This document shows positions 22,775-34,373 of a stretch of 64,000 bases of DNA, piece after piece. How positions within the stretch are numbered: position 1 is the stretch's first letter; each line of letters begins with the position of its first letter. The notes under the pieces are model-generated. The model did not search any database. It worked only from the letters and a program-made list of their open reading frames with translations, and was not told the origin of the DNA. The stretch comes from Maratus speciosus (Eukaryota; Arthropoda; Arachnida; Araneae; Salticidae): contig OZ010791.1 of NCBI GenBank assembly GCA_963932465.1, forward strand, positions 152,875,915 through 152,939,914, written 5' to 3'. The translations under genes and the position numbers were made by a program.

Positions 22775-23870
22775 GTTGAAAAGTTTGTCTGTCTGACATC
22801 TGTCCTTGCTCTAACTATCCTAAATATACTCGGATTGCCATGTAATTGAACATGTTATTGAAGTCTATAAAGCATGTTTGCTATTGAAAATAGAGTGTGC
22901 AGTATTTAAAGTTTGTTTACAGATACACTCAAAAGAATCGCGTTATATTATCGTTATTGAGGAAAATTCGTTTGCGGTGCAAATTAATGATTCTATTTCA
23001 AAGATAATGAAATTTATATAAATTTATGTTGTGTGCTAAACCATGCTTTCTGGAATAGGATGGCCAAAGCATTCTTCATTCATTTATAGTGTCACTCAAA
23101 AGAGTTCGGTTACATAATGATATATGAGGAAAAATTGTTTGCAGGAAAATTTAATAATGTTACACTGTTTCAAACATAATGAAATTTATATACATTGTTC
23201 AGGTGAATTTCAAGATGTTTACTGTAGAATATAACGTGGATAACAGTTATTATTCATTTACAAAGACACACAAAATATTTCGATTACAGTACTGTGACAT
23301 ACTACGAGGAAATGTCAGTAAGTAGGTCACAAATTGATATGAGGTCGGAAATTAGTAGTAAATTGTTTACAAATATGCCAATAGGTGACAGCATAATCCA
23401 ACTATAAGATGTTAAATTCGAATTTATAAGACATGAGTTGTACAAGACGAGCAGGGTCGTTCAAAAGTTGTTGACGAAGAGCTAAGTGGTCGTCCAGTTG
23501 AGATTGCGACAGAAGAATCAGTGCGGAAGGTTGAGAAAATGGTTGCTATGCTGTCTATTGTTGTTCGCATGTCAGCTCTAACCATCTTGAGTTAAATTTT
23601 AGTTTAATAGGAGAAGTGTATAAAAATCTGTAGCTAATATACAGAGCTGTGCAAAATTATTCGAGAGCATTTCCGTCTATTGGTGGAAATTGCTGAAGGA
23701 GAATTTTGGACTGTGTTATACGCTTTGTAACTAAGCTCAGTTTTAGCACACTACATCGTGTATATACAGATCTATAGATCATATACAGGAGTGCACAAAG
23801 TAATTTGTGTATACCTTTCCGGATACAGACGGTAATTGCAGAAATCTGGTTCCTTCTTTTTAAACATTAT
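22775..23870 (+). repeat. Composite dispersed repeat family C, copy 1
   Basis: It aligns in order with 38790-40050: TGTCCTTGCTCTAACT near 22801, AAAATAGAGTGTGCAG, TTTACAGATACACTCAAAAG, TAGAATATAACG, TATAAAAATCTGTAGCTAAT near 23620, and ATATACAGGAGTGCACAAAG near 23783. A short motif of the form ACAG-ACAC-CAAAAG recurs inside at about 22920, 23087, 23262, 23642 and 23788. A mariner transposase fragment lies inside this copy. Boundaries are approximate. Confidence 0.6.
23312..23550 (+). pseudogene. Mariner transposase N-terminal fragment
   Basis: ATG at 23312 opens MSVSRSQIDMRSEI, resembling the start of a mariner transposase. About 160 bp further on, in another frame (23473-23546), DEELSGRPVEIATEESVRKV matches the well-known linker between the two helix-turn-helix domains (family pattern DE.RSGRP....T.E.V.KV). 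The piece between is out of frame and carries stops; nothing catalytic follows. It is a remnant unrelated to the transposase at 20561, whose linker differs. Confidence 0.6.
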
Positions 23871-23967
23871 ATGCGCGAACGTTACACTGCAGTTCCGTTG
23901 CTGTATTATGTAAGTGTTGGAAAGTGTTTCAGAACCTATGCTTCACACATGATTTTTGTTTTTTATT

Positions 23968-24062
23968 AAGACTGCTTGACTGCTACCACATTTTTGAAAT
24001 AATACAATTCGTCTTATTTAGCGTGTCACTAAATAAGAACAAAGTGGTAGCAATCAAGCAGT
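23968..24062. repeat. Stem-loop with nested inverted repeat
   Basis: GACTGCTTGACTGCTACCAC pairs with GTGGTAGCAATCAAGCAGTC (one mismatch). Inside, CTTATTTAG pairs with CTAAATAAG around GCGTGTCA. A compact hairpin of about 95 bp. Confidence 0.75.
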
Positions 24063-25296
24063 CTGGAAACTAGCGGACTGGCAACGCTGGTTGTCATAGT
24101 TTCCTCTCAATAAAATAATATTGGAAAGTAATTTGTATATAAGGTTTCAAAAAATGCGTTTCTGTTACGTTAACTTCCAAGGATTTTTCATTTGACAGAT
24201 TTCACTATTCTCACCATTTTATCTTGTTTATCATTCTCAGCTACTATCCGTGTGCATCGTTAGGCCAGTAACATCATTACAATTCTTTGTCTGGGGTTTT
24301 TAGGAAATTTGATGAATCAGACAATAGAGAAGTTTTATTTTTTGATGTAGTATGTCGTTAAAATCATTCAGTCATGTCTAATTGTTAGTGGCCTGTAAAT
24401 AATAGAATTTTATTGACTTAGTGCATTACATTTATTTGGGTTACTATTTGTTTTTTTTTATTATTATTTCATTCGCTTTTGGAAAAATACATTATTTTAC
24501 CCCCTTTTTTAGCAAATTATTTAATCAAACTGAGTTAAAATGTGAATCTAACAGATTCAGCTCTGTTATGAGGAGAATTTTTATTGTTATATTTACTTCA
24601 ATAGTTTATCATCTAAATTACATGAAATTAAAAAAACCCTGCCTTTTTAATGCTATTGTTTTATAATATTTTTAGTGTATTTAATATGTGTCAGATACCG
24701 AACATCTCAAATTAAAAATACAAATGTAGAAACGCCAAAAAAAAAAAAGAAATTTTTACTTTCAGGTTTAATTAAGGAAACATAATAAAATTTTGAGCAA
24801 CAATGAAAATATTAAATATATTGAATGAAGTAGGATATATGCATTTTGATCTGCAAATTACAATAATTCTTCATCAAATAAAAACAGCTAAATGTACGTC
24901 ATGTTATCTATTGCATCCAAATATGACGAAAAAATAGAGACATTTTTCTGTAAAAATGAACTTTTACATAGCTAGAGGGCAAGAACTCCAAGAATTTTAT
25001 ATTTAAATTCACGTATTTTTGTCTGTATAGCGATCCACAGTTTTTATAACAAAAAAACTGCCCATACACGCTGCTATCACAGTATTTTTTCTTACTATCC
25101 AACAAAAATTTGGAAAAAACATTGTATCTGCTACTCAAAATTCTATCAGTTTTTTCAAGTGCTAAAAAAACAGACCGATTGATCTTCAAATCTACGTATT
25201 TCTAGAACAAAGTATTTGTTATTTCTTTGCTTGAGTTTGTATAATATCAAAACCAAATGGATAATGTTAGAATTGAAATTCCGTTTCCGTATAACT
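24063..25296. other. AT-rich stretch, nothing recognised
   Basis: Open frames here (24421-24666 plus, 24908-25189 minus) are rich in F, I, K and Y as expected from AT-rich DNA and show no family resemblance. Confidence 0.4.
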
Positions 25297-25300
25297 TAAG

Positions 25301-25838
25301 GGTACATGGAACATCTCGACAAGTAAAATGAAGCAGTTTTTGTGAAATATTTAGGGTAATGTATTTTACTTTAAAATAGAGATAGAAATGAAATTTTTTT
25401 TACATTAAATATATACATTACAGCCCATATATAAATCAAAATAAATTCATTTCATTCATAAATTAGTTTTCAAGAACTAATTAAATTTTTACATTTTTTT
25501 TTTTTTTTTTTTTTTTTTTTTGGAAGGTATGTCTGTTCGGTACACTTTTCTAAAAAACTGCTGAATGTATAACGGGAAATTTTGTTGTGGTATCAGAATA
25601 CATACTATTTGAGAATAAAAAGAAGCAATTTTCATTTTCGCTTAAATAAATAAAATTAAAAATATTTTACTAAAAAACTTTGAAAATCGTAAAAATTTTA
25701 AGAACATATTTCTCATTATTTCAAAATTTTTTTCACTCAAACCTATAATGTTAGGTATTTTTAAAGAAACAAGTTAGTTGACAATTTTGAAAAGTTTCAA
25801 CTGTTTACCTAAAATAGAATTTTACAAAAATGTACCAA

Positions 25839-25881
<43 letters not shown>

Positions 25882-26053
25882 GAAAAAGGCACAAAAAACT
25901 ATATACGCACCCACAATGCTTAAAATATATTATTTTAAAACCTTCCAACACCATAATCTTTTAGGTCCATATTCATTTAGCACCATAATCTTTTAGCTCC
26001 ATTTTTTAGGCCGATAATTGAAAAAAATAAATTTTATGTTCCATGTGCCCTTC
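25301..26053. mobile_element. Possible TTAA-type element with homopolymer tracts
   Basis: The left end GGGTACATGGAACAT follows TTAA (25297-25300, overlapping the first G by position). The right end ATGTTCCATGTGCCC is followed by TTCA (one change from TTAA). The inverted ends match at 14 of 15 bases. The interior has a T run (25494-25520) and a long A run (25842-25877). No coding remnant; the 72-codon frame over the A run is an artefact. Confidence 0.45.
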
Positions 26054-26183
26054 AAATCGTAGAAGGTAATTTTTTAATGTATATTTTTTGCGACTTCTAA
26101 AATTGCTAACAAGTTACCCTAAAATTTTTACACGTGAAGAATAGCGAGCAAATTCCTGACTTTTACTTTAAATAATGCCGCGT

Positions 26184-26258
26184 AAAACTTTAAAGTATGC
26201 TTTGCTGCTTGATAACCGTTTCGAAGAAAGAACTGGTATTACAGGAGCAGCAAACTGT
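26184..26258 (+). repeat. Shared 75-bp block, copy 1
   Basis: AAAACTTTAAAGTATGCTTT through GAAGAAAGAACTGGTATTAC to CAAACTGT matches 33814-33888 with few differences. No gene or TIR is attached in either copy. Confidence 0.6.
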
Positions 26259-26283
26259 CTAAGGGGGTTTGTCTACGTTTGGA

Positions 26284-26333
<50 letters not shown>
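26284..26333. repeat. (CA)n and A-run microsatellite
   Basis: A CA dinucleotide run of about 14 units leads directly into an A run of about 22 bases. Frames on both strands here translate to HTHTHT/KKKK or VCVCV/FFFF and are not genes. Confidence 0.9.
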
Positions 26334-26334
<1 letters not shown>

Positions 26335-26339
26335 CAAAA

Positions 26340-27284
26340 CAGCGGGGGTGGCAAAATAATTCATTTATAGTTGAATTCTGTAGTAAAACTATGACAACAA
26401 CTAAAATTTTATTTATTTTATCAAAAAAAAAAAAAATGTTATTTTGTACAAAAGTGGGATGGTTTATATGTTTACGCCAGTAACTAAACGATCTTTTTAA
26501 TGTATTTAAATTTCCTTTTAAAATAACGGTTTTCAGACTTTCTTTATGCAATAAACTCAATATTTTTTTAAAGAATTAAAAATTGACTAAAATACATTAA
26601 TGTGGGGAAAATGTTGCAATATTCGTTTAAAAAAAGCGTGTTTTTTTGTGTGTGTAAATGTTCATAAAAAAATTGATCACAGAACTTAACTTCTAGTTTA
26701 TCGCATAGATGGATCTATATGTAAAGAAAAAACATGCCAGTAAGAACGCTGATGGCATATTGACGGTGGCAACACCTGATCAATAAATTCCGTTTTTACT
26801 GCAATTTTTCTTTCTGAGCACTGTGCAATTTCAATTTTTACACCGTCAAATAAAACAAAAAAAACTGTTCTTTTAAATGCAATTTCTTTGAAAACTGTAT
26901 CTCAGTTTAATGATTTTTTATGGTTTTAAAATATTTTTCAAACATGATTTTTTTTTTAATCTACCTCTATCGCTTGCAGCCAGATTTCGGAAGATTAACC
27001 AATTTGCTTTTAAAACAATTTGAAGTAAATTTCACCATTTGTTTCCGCGCAATGTTCTATAACGAAATTAAAATTAAACCAGTAAATAAATATAATTATA
27101 TAAATAAAATACATAATTAACAGACATATAATTAAACTATGCGCTTAAACGACTGAAATTATCAAAATCAAAAAGGCTCTGCTCTAATTAGCGAAATCTT
27201 TGGAGATTTCTTCGGCTATTAACTTCTGGCATATAGATAATACAAAATTATCGCTTTTTTATCGCTCAAAAAAATATTTTTCCA
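26340..27284. other. AT-rich stretch, nothing recognised
   Basis: No repeat family, TIR or gene identified. A second A run lies at about 26423-26435. Confidence 0.4.
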
Positions 27285-27664
27285 CCCTCAACAGCTCGAA
27301 ATTTTGTGACATATTTTCAGACTCATTTTTAAAAGTAAAAATATTAAACTTGCTGACGTGATTTTTGAAGAGATGTATAGGAGGCCATGTCTTTTCATTT
27401 TTCGCTCAATTAAATTAGAATTTGATTTATAAACAATTATTTTCTCAGTATGACCATTTTTTTCGATCCCAGCTCTCTGGCTACGGAAAATTCTGTTCAA
27501 AACGCGAACTTTAATAGCCTTCTTTGCAATATATTCTGTCTTTATCAAAATATCGACAAGCACGGCACATTACGTAGTTTCTAAATAAGAGAATCTGCCA
27601 AAACAGAACAAAAATGAATTTAAAAATGAATCAGAAAATAAGCAGTTTGGATTTGAATACACCC
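27285..27664 (+). mobile_element. TTAA-family T copy 3
   Basis: It shares TCAGACTCATTTTTAA, AAATTCTGTTCAAAACGCG, ACGTAGTTTCTAAATAAG and TTTGGATTTGAATACACCC with copies 1 and 2. TTAA follows the right end (27665-27668); the left TTAA is not visible. More diverged than the others. Confidence 0.55.
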
Positions 27665-27668
27665 TTAA

Positions 27669-29284
27669 TAAATCTCAAAACTTTATTTGAATATATTATT
27701 GCTATTTTTCATATAAAAATGCTTTTTGATGCTGTTAGGGTGCAGTATAAAAATATATATTAAGAGTAAAAAAATCTATTAGAATTTTCAATTTAAAAGA
27801 ATGGTTTTACCTATTTTTTGTAACCCAGGTAGCCTGGGTAACAGAATTTTTCTGTGCCGGAAAGGGTTAAAGCTTATTTTTTTTCTATCTTTTTAAATAT
27901 AACTTCAGATTTTTTTGAGTTTATTTTCGATTTAACAAATTAGGCTTTATCTTTACAACTAATTGATATAAATATGAAAATAAAGGAATTTTGGAATTAC
28001 AAATAAACCACACGAACAGTAAAAGAAATATTGAAACTGTATGCGAAAATGGTCATTTGAACGTACGCTAACGCCTTTAAAACAAAATGAGTTGGCTACT
28101 GTTTTCAGGGTGGATCATAAGGTTGAGATATCATATGTTTTTGATTAAAGCTTGTATTTTATATGTAAGGGATTGGCATGAATGATTAGGAGAAAGTAAT
28201 TAGACTCGGGAAACTTACTGTTTGATCAAAATTTTTATTAGCAGTTCCGTCGTATATCCAGCAGCTTAGGCGTTTGGAGGTGGCCCCGGGAGCCGTAAAT
28301 AGGAATTTCGAGACCTACACTGCCGTCGATTTTGCAGGCACTTCAAAGCTACAAATTCCGAGTAACTACTAGGAAGCCATTATAAAAGAATCCCTTGAAA
28401 TAATTTCCAATAAAGATTTAGTTTGTAACGATGCATTGTCATATGACATCCATGAAGTTTGTAAAGAATTGCTACATAAGAGATGAAGGCTTGTTTTTTT
28501 AAACTTTGAATACCTTTTTTTCTCAACTTATGTTCCATACCATCCTTAAATTATAATGGTCTCTCCTTGACGAATAAGCACAAAGAGAAATAACAACATT
28601 TAAATGACCACTGAAGATGGCCATGTAAATGTGGTTGAAAACATTTTACGATTTTAATGAATTTTTAATGGATTTTAAATAATTTTATATCATATGTATG
28701 CATCTTTAAGAAATTTTAGTACATTTTATTTGTGCTTTATATGAATTTTAATCCTTTTACTTAATTGTATAATCAGCTTCTGATTGATGTCTGGGACTTG
28801 TGACGAAACAAGGCTTGGTCAAGACCTGGGTGTCACTAAATGCAGATAAAGTAAAGTTGCACCAATATCAGCAATTTCTGCTCTTAAAGTTCTTCAGATT
28901 TAATGATCGAACTTAATAAATGTCATATCGCGAAACAAATTGACAAGGGGTAAAATGAGTTTTGAATATAAGATTTAAAGCTAGAAAAAGAAGACTGGGA
29001 ATTTTAATTTTAAATTTAGAATTTAAATTTTGAATATTAAATTGGTTATAATTTATTATCGTTTCATGTATGATTCAAAGATTTTATGCTGGTAGTGAAC
29101 ATAGTCCCATTTGGTGATTTCATCGTAGCATCCGAATAAAGTTTTAGGGATAAAAAAAGGGGAAAAAAAGAAAAAGGAGTTGTAAATATATGAAAACAAA
29201 ACGATTCGTCTCCAACGTTACATGCATCTAAAAAAACCGATTATTATTTACTTGTTTGGGTTTGCATCACCAAAATGAGATAAA
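27669..29284. other. AT-rich stretch with a GC-richer patch near 28250-28370
   Basis: A small palindrome ACCCAGGTAGCCTGGGT (27823-27839) is followed by GGGTTAA, a TTAA-element-like end with no partner found. The patch at 28250-28370 (GGTGGCCCCGGGAGCC) is less AT-rich but has no long frame on either strand that I recognise. Confidence 0.35.
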
Positions 29285-29325
29285 TTACAAAAATAAACAA
29301 CGTGACTACATTGATTCACAATTCA

Positions 29326-29356
<31 letters not shown>

Positions 29357-29592
29357 AAAATAGGTGCAAATACACTATAAAAGTTGTAAATCGTTAAAAC
29401 AATTCAAGGTTCTAAAAACATGAATCAATGTCAAATCATGTCAAAATCTATCCAGAATCTATGTTTTTAAAATCTTGAGTGGTTTTAATACTTTAAAACT
29501 TTTATATTTATTTGCACCTATTTTAGTAATAAATGAATAGTGTAATGAATAGTAATAAATGAATATATTTACACTGTTTATTTTTGTTTTAT
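29285..29592. repeat. Inverted-repeat element with central T run
   Basis: CTAAAATAGGTGCAAATA (29355) pairs with TATTTGCACCTATTTTAG (29509-29526). Outer segments ACAAAAATAAAC (near 29289) and GTTTATTTTTGT (near 29577) also pair. A T run of about 31 bases (29323-29353) interrupts the left arm. Probably a decayed hairpin element. Confidence 0.55.
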
Positions 29593-29702
29593 TAAGGAGT
29601 CTCATACCTTTTAAAATCTCCCTCGCCAGTACAAAAGTGGTGTAATTTGAAGTTCTCATAGCTTTCTAATTACTTATTGAAATTACATAAATCTCTGTAA
29701 TA

Positions 29703-31002
29703 CACTGGCCTCCAAAAGTTAAGGTACACGGACTAAATGCGTTCGATTGCACACGTTTGTCGAATATCTACAAAACTTATTGGCGAATTGTTCTTGAACT
29801 TCTGGGATGAAAAGAACATGTTTCATTTCATATTACTTGGTGAAGATTTAGTCGGGGTACAAGTAGGGGGCTAATAATAAATTTAATAATAAAATAATAT
29901 TTGCGATCACCTATGTAACAGAAAAGGCTGGAAATGGTTTGTCACTGTGGTAAATGACTATTTGGGTCCTGTTCAACGTTTGTATGCATTTGTGTAAGCA
30001 TAGCACTCATATTCGTGAAGATGTTAACGTTTTTGTGAAAAACTCAAACTTTTTTTTTTTATAGCATACAGAGTTTTGAACCAAATTTAACATAACTTTC
30101 CAAAAACCTGACAAAGAACAGTAGAAACAATATACTGCAATTAAAACATGAATATATTGAATATTTGATGAGATATGGGCATTTTTATGAGATAATTTTT
30201 AACTGCGCATGCGCAGCAGATTTCAAAATTTTTATTTCAGAATTTGGTAGTCAGCTATTTAGGGCAACTTATACAAAATGTCTAGTCAAATATCGCGAAA
30301 ATTCACAAAGATGGGGTCGATATAGTGAGTTGCTTCCTAAAAATAGCTTTATTGTAAGGGATTTTACACAACTTTTCAATCAGCTCACTACATCTTCCTA
30401 AGTTTTCACAATATTTGACTGGACTTTTTATAGAAGGTGCCCCAAAATACTGAGTAACAAATTATGAAATAAAAATTTTGAAATCTTCCGCGCATGCGCA
30501 GTTAAAAATTATCTCATAAAAATGCCCATATCTTATCAAATATTCAATATATTCGTGTTTTAATTGCAGTATACTGTTTCTACTGTTCTTTGTCAGGTTT
30601 TTGGAAAGTTATGTTAAATTTGGTTCAAAACTCTGTATGCTATAAAAAAAAAAGTTTGAGTTTTTCACAAAAACGTTAACATCTTCACGAATATGAGTGC
30701 TATGCTTACACAAATGCATACAAACGTTGAACAGGACCCAAATAGTCATTTACCACAGTGACAAACCATTTCCAGCCTTTCCTGTTACATAGGTGATCGC
30801 AAATATTATTTTATTATTAAATTTATTATTAGCCCCCTAATTGTACCCCTGACTAAATCGTCACCGAGAAATATGAAATGAAACATGTTCTTTTCATCCC
30901 AGAAGTTCAAGAACAATTCGCCAATAAGTTTTGTAGATATTCGACAAAACGTGTGCAATCGAACGCATTTAGTCCGTGTACCTTAACTTTTGGAGGCCAG
31001 TG
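29703..31002. mobile_element. Full-length palindromic Tc1/mariner-type element, 1,300 bp
   Basis: Ends CACTGGCCTCCAAAAGTTAA and its complement are flanked by TA (29701-29702, 31003-31004). Inversion continues from both ends to the middle, with arms of roughly 600 bp and only a few dozen unpaired central bases near 30352. Examples: GTTCAACGTTTGTATGCATT / AATGCATACAAACGTTGAAC, AACTGCGCATGCGCAGCAG / CCGCGCATGCGCAGTT and CTAGTCAAATAT / ATATTTGACTGG. The outer arms are almost identical, while the inner third is more diverged and carries small indels. No transposase; the 78-codon frame at 30165-30401 reads across one arm and is not gene-like. Confidence 0.9.
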
Positions 31003-31360
31003 TATTATTTAAGTCATACTTAAGGCTTTATAAAATGTAAAAATAAACATAATATAATCTAATAAAAATACAGTTCAGTTAATTTTGCAATTTTTTTTTT
31101 TTTCACATTTTATGTCACAATCCGAAAGATAACTTAAAATAGATATATAAACTTAATTTTATTTAAATATTTAAAAATTTAAAATATTAAAAAATTAATT
31201 TTATTTTTAATAAACCTATATTTTATTGGATGAATTAATATTATTGAGATAAGAAAATATTTTCATTATTTTGTAATCATTAATTAATTATTTTTTCAAT
31301 TTGTTTTCCATTTTTCAAATTCAATTGAATTTTTAAAATAGTTTCTGTCAAAGAATTTAT

Positions 31361-32924
31361 ATAGGGTAATTCCGGGATTTATGCCGCACATTTTTTTGAA
31401 GTTGTGTATAAAGTCCCATGGTGGACATAAAAAAAAATAAAAAAAATCATGCTGTGCTATTTAATGTTAAATATACAACGCGTGTACTGCGACAAAAAAA
31501 TTCAAAACAAATTATTAATATTTTTTAACAATTTTTTTCTAAAACATTACATTGTGGCGCGTCACCCGTACATTCAGGCTGAGACGCCGCACTTGTGCGG
31601 TAGTTATGCTGCGCTTGTAATAAGAACAGAATGAAATTCTAAATAAAAATATTAAAAAAAAATATTCATATCTGGACTGTAATTAACGATGTAATAATAA
31701 AATGAAACTAAATGAGTACAATGAAACGTATTAGTAGATTCAAATTAATAAGTGTTGCCTACTTTCGCTATTAAAATTATCGACTTATTTTTTTTACATT
31801 AAATTTTAATTGTTATTTCAGCTACAACGTAACATTAATGTATTAGAAAGGGAAAAGAAAAAAAGTAACATTGTTTTTACATAATTTATTTGTAAAACAT
31901 AATTTATTTACATAATTTATATTACATAATTTATATTACATTTATATTACATAATTTATATATTTACATAATTTATTTGTCCCTTTCGGGACCGGTTTGC
32001 TTTTACACAAATTTTATTCGGTTGGTACCACTTTTTTAAAAGAAGTTATCTTTGCTTAAATAATCAGGAAAATGCTCTAATTAAACAAAGCAAATATTAC
32101 TTTTCTTTTTTACTGGTACCAGAAACAAATTTTGTAAGCTCTTTATGAAGGTGCTTATATGCACGTATGGTCCCGAATGGGTTAAGAGACCTGTTTTTCG
32201 ACTACAATCGACAGAAAAGTGTCGAAAAAGTATAGTCTATGTAACTACATTTAAACCCATGATGCAACGAAGCTAATTCCTCTTCCTCCTTTTTGGAGTA
32301 GTTTGCAAAGAATGTCTGCGTTACGCGTAATCCAATTTTTCATTATTATCATCTTGACTTGCATCTTTCTTGTCCTTTTAACTTTTTATTTTCCCCTTTT
32401 TCTCCTTTGGTTTTAGTAAATTTGATAATATGCCTAACATGGTTAGTCTGTGCAAAAAGAAAAGGAAAAGTTAATAATACTTAATCATCCCGTACAAAAG
32501 AAACTGCGGCATGTATACCGGAATAGCAGTGCGGCATGTATCCCATTTTGATGGTGCAGACGTCGGCCATCACAGTTACCTGCCATCGCTAAGGGGAATG
32601 GCGTAACCCTACACACAGTACTCTATACAAACGTTACACTTAGTTTTGACTTCGAAATCATGCATGCATTTAGTAATTAGTGTATGAAAAGTATTTAAAC
32701 ATAACGTGTTTAAAAGTTTGGACAGTGAAATCATGCACTTACGTCAAAATAAGGATTGTACTTCTACAAGTAAACATCGAAATGGGATTCACGCTATACA
32801 CTGGTTAAAATAATCTCATTGCGCACCTATAGTGTGCGTTTGACGACCATCTATCGATAATTACAAGAAATACGAGGGGTCGGCATCTATCCCGTATGCG
32901 GCGACTCTCCCGGAGTTACCCTAT
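31361..32924. mobile_element. TIR element, about 1.56 kb, ends ATAGGGTAA(C/T)TCCGGGA
   Basis: ATAGGGTAATTCCGGGA at 31361-31377 and the reverse complement of 32908-32924, ATAGGGTAACTCCGGGA, differ at one base. Subterminal TGCGGCAT(G/C)TAT(A/C)CC-type motifs recur (near 31381 inverted, 32506, 32531, 32882 and 32893 region). No transposase seen. A smaller TTAA-type element (31981-32181) is nested inside. Superfamily unknown; the short TAGGGTAA end resembles that of the element at 10216. Confidence 0.6.
31981..32181. mobile_element. piggyBac-like miniature element, about 201 bp, nested
   Basis: It begins CCCTTTCGGGACC and ends GGTCCCGAATGGG (12 of 13 paired). The right flank is TTAA (32182-32185) and the left flank is TTGT. 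Internal GGTTGGTACCACTTTTTT near 32020 pairs with TTTTTTACTGGTACC near 32105. Non-coding. Inserted in the 31361-32924 element. Confidence 0.55.
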
Positions 32925-33074
32925 CATTATTCATTACTTCATTCTATAAAGTATAGTTTAAAGTTTATTTTTAATGTAAATTTTATGTTGATATATCTAT
33001 TCTCAGTTAAGTTATCGTGCGGATTGTGACATACCATGTGAAAAAATTTTGCTATATTAATTGAACTGCTCTTT

Positions 33075-33111
33075 TTATTATATTATATTATATTATATTA
33101 TATTATATTAC
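33075..33111. repeat. (TTATA)n microsatellite
   Basis: Seven to eight units of a TTATA pentamer lie directly left of the hairpin element at 33112; a shorter run of the same repeat follows it (33355-33372). Confidence 0.85.
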
Positions 33112-33353
33112 GTCTACCGGAAAGTTCTGTCCGATAATGTTATTTCACGCCTACTTTTTTTTTTTTTTTAATTCTGATTTCTTTATTGGCACCACTTTTT
33201 TGAAAGGGTAAATTTTCCATTGTTTTCATATTTCACATTAAAGTGAAAACATTGGGAATTTTACCATTTCAAACAAGTGATGCCAATGAAGAAATCTGAA
33301 TTTTAAAAAAGTAGGCGTGAAATAAAATGATTGGACAGAACTTTCCGGTAGAC
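33112..33353. mobile_element. Hairpin miniature element, 242 bp, inside a TTATA microsatellite
   Basis: GTCTACCGGAAAGTTCTGTC and its complement form the ends. The arms stay paired for about 110 bp (TTTCACGCCTAC / GTAGGCGTGAAA; ATTGGCACCACTT / AAGTGATGCCAAT) around a short loop. It splits a TTATA repeat, so the target duplication is ambiguous. Mariner-type ends by resemblance. Confidence 0.75.
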
Positions 33354-33813
33354 CTAATATTATATTATATTATGTTTATTTTTATATTTTATAAAGACTT
33401 CAGTATGGCTTAAATATATTACAAAGTTTTATGTAATTTCATTAAGAATATAAAAAGTTATGAGAACTCGAAACCACATCAATTTTACATTGGCCATGAA
33501 GATTTTAAAATATATGAGGGGTAGAGGCCCCTTAAGGTGAATATGACGTGCTCAACATAATATATATTATTTTCAATACATATTTAATTGAAATAAGTTA
33601 CATTGGGACTGAAACACTATTTCACAGTCACAGAAATCTTAAAAGAATGTTACTTGATTTTTTTTTTCTAATTTACATATATTTGTTTGTGTATTTCAAA
33701 TACATTATTGTCAGAAAGCTTCCCTCTCTAAATGAAAATCGCCACACGTGCCAAATAACGGACAGGTTGCTCACTTCTGTTAGGAAAAAAACAAAAACAA
33801 AAAAACGAGGAGC

Positions 33814-33888
33814 AAAACTTTAAAGTTTGTTTTGCTGCTTGAAAACTGTTAGGAAGAAAGAACTGGTTTTACAGGAGCGTTAAACTGT
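33814..33888 (+). repeat. Shared 75-bp block, copy 2
   Basis: AAAACTTTAAAGTTTGTTTT, GAAGAAAGAACTGGTTTTAC and TAAACTGT match 26184-26258 in order. Confidence 0.6.
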
Positions 33889-34373
33889 AGTAGAATGAAA
33901 CGCGTTAACGTGTGTCAGTTCCTTTCATTTCTCTTGAGTAATTTGCAGTTACGTTTTCAGTAAGTTTTATAATTTCATTTGTTGAAAGGACGGTGAAATT
34001 TAAGTTACTTAATAAAATGAGGTAAATCAAATCCTTGGGACTACCTGTTTATACTAAACTGTAAGAACGTACACCGTTTGTATTATTTTCTTTTCTGACA
34101 TTTATTATATTCGCTTCAACCAGTTCACCACTTTTCTAGGCTTATTATTAAAAATTATCATTCAATTGCAATAATAAAAAAACATTTTATTTGAATTTTT
34201 TTATTCTATTTGAAAAATAAATAAAACTTCATTCCTTTTGCGGTAGTTCGCTGACCGAAATTCTTAAATCCGGGCCGTGATGCTTAGCCGAAGTATTTTA
34301 TTCGGTGCGCCGCCACCATCATTTTCTCACTGAGTAGACCTCTAGATTGGTTTATGAACCCGCTGAAATGCAA

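Noticed and set aside
25778..25996. 72-codon plus-strand frame
   Set aside because: Half is poly-lysine from an A run.
26273..26560. 95-codon minus-strand frame
   Set aside because: Mostly poly-F and VCVCV from the A run and CA microsatellite.
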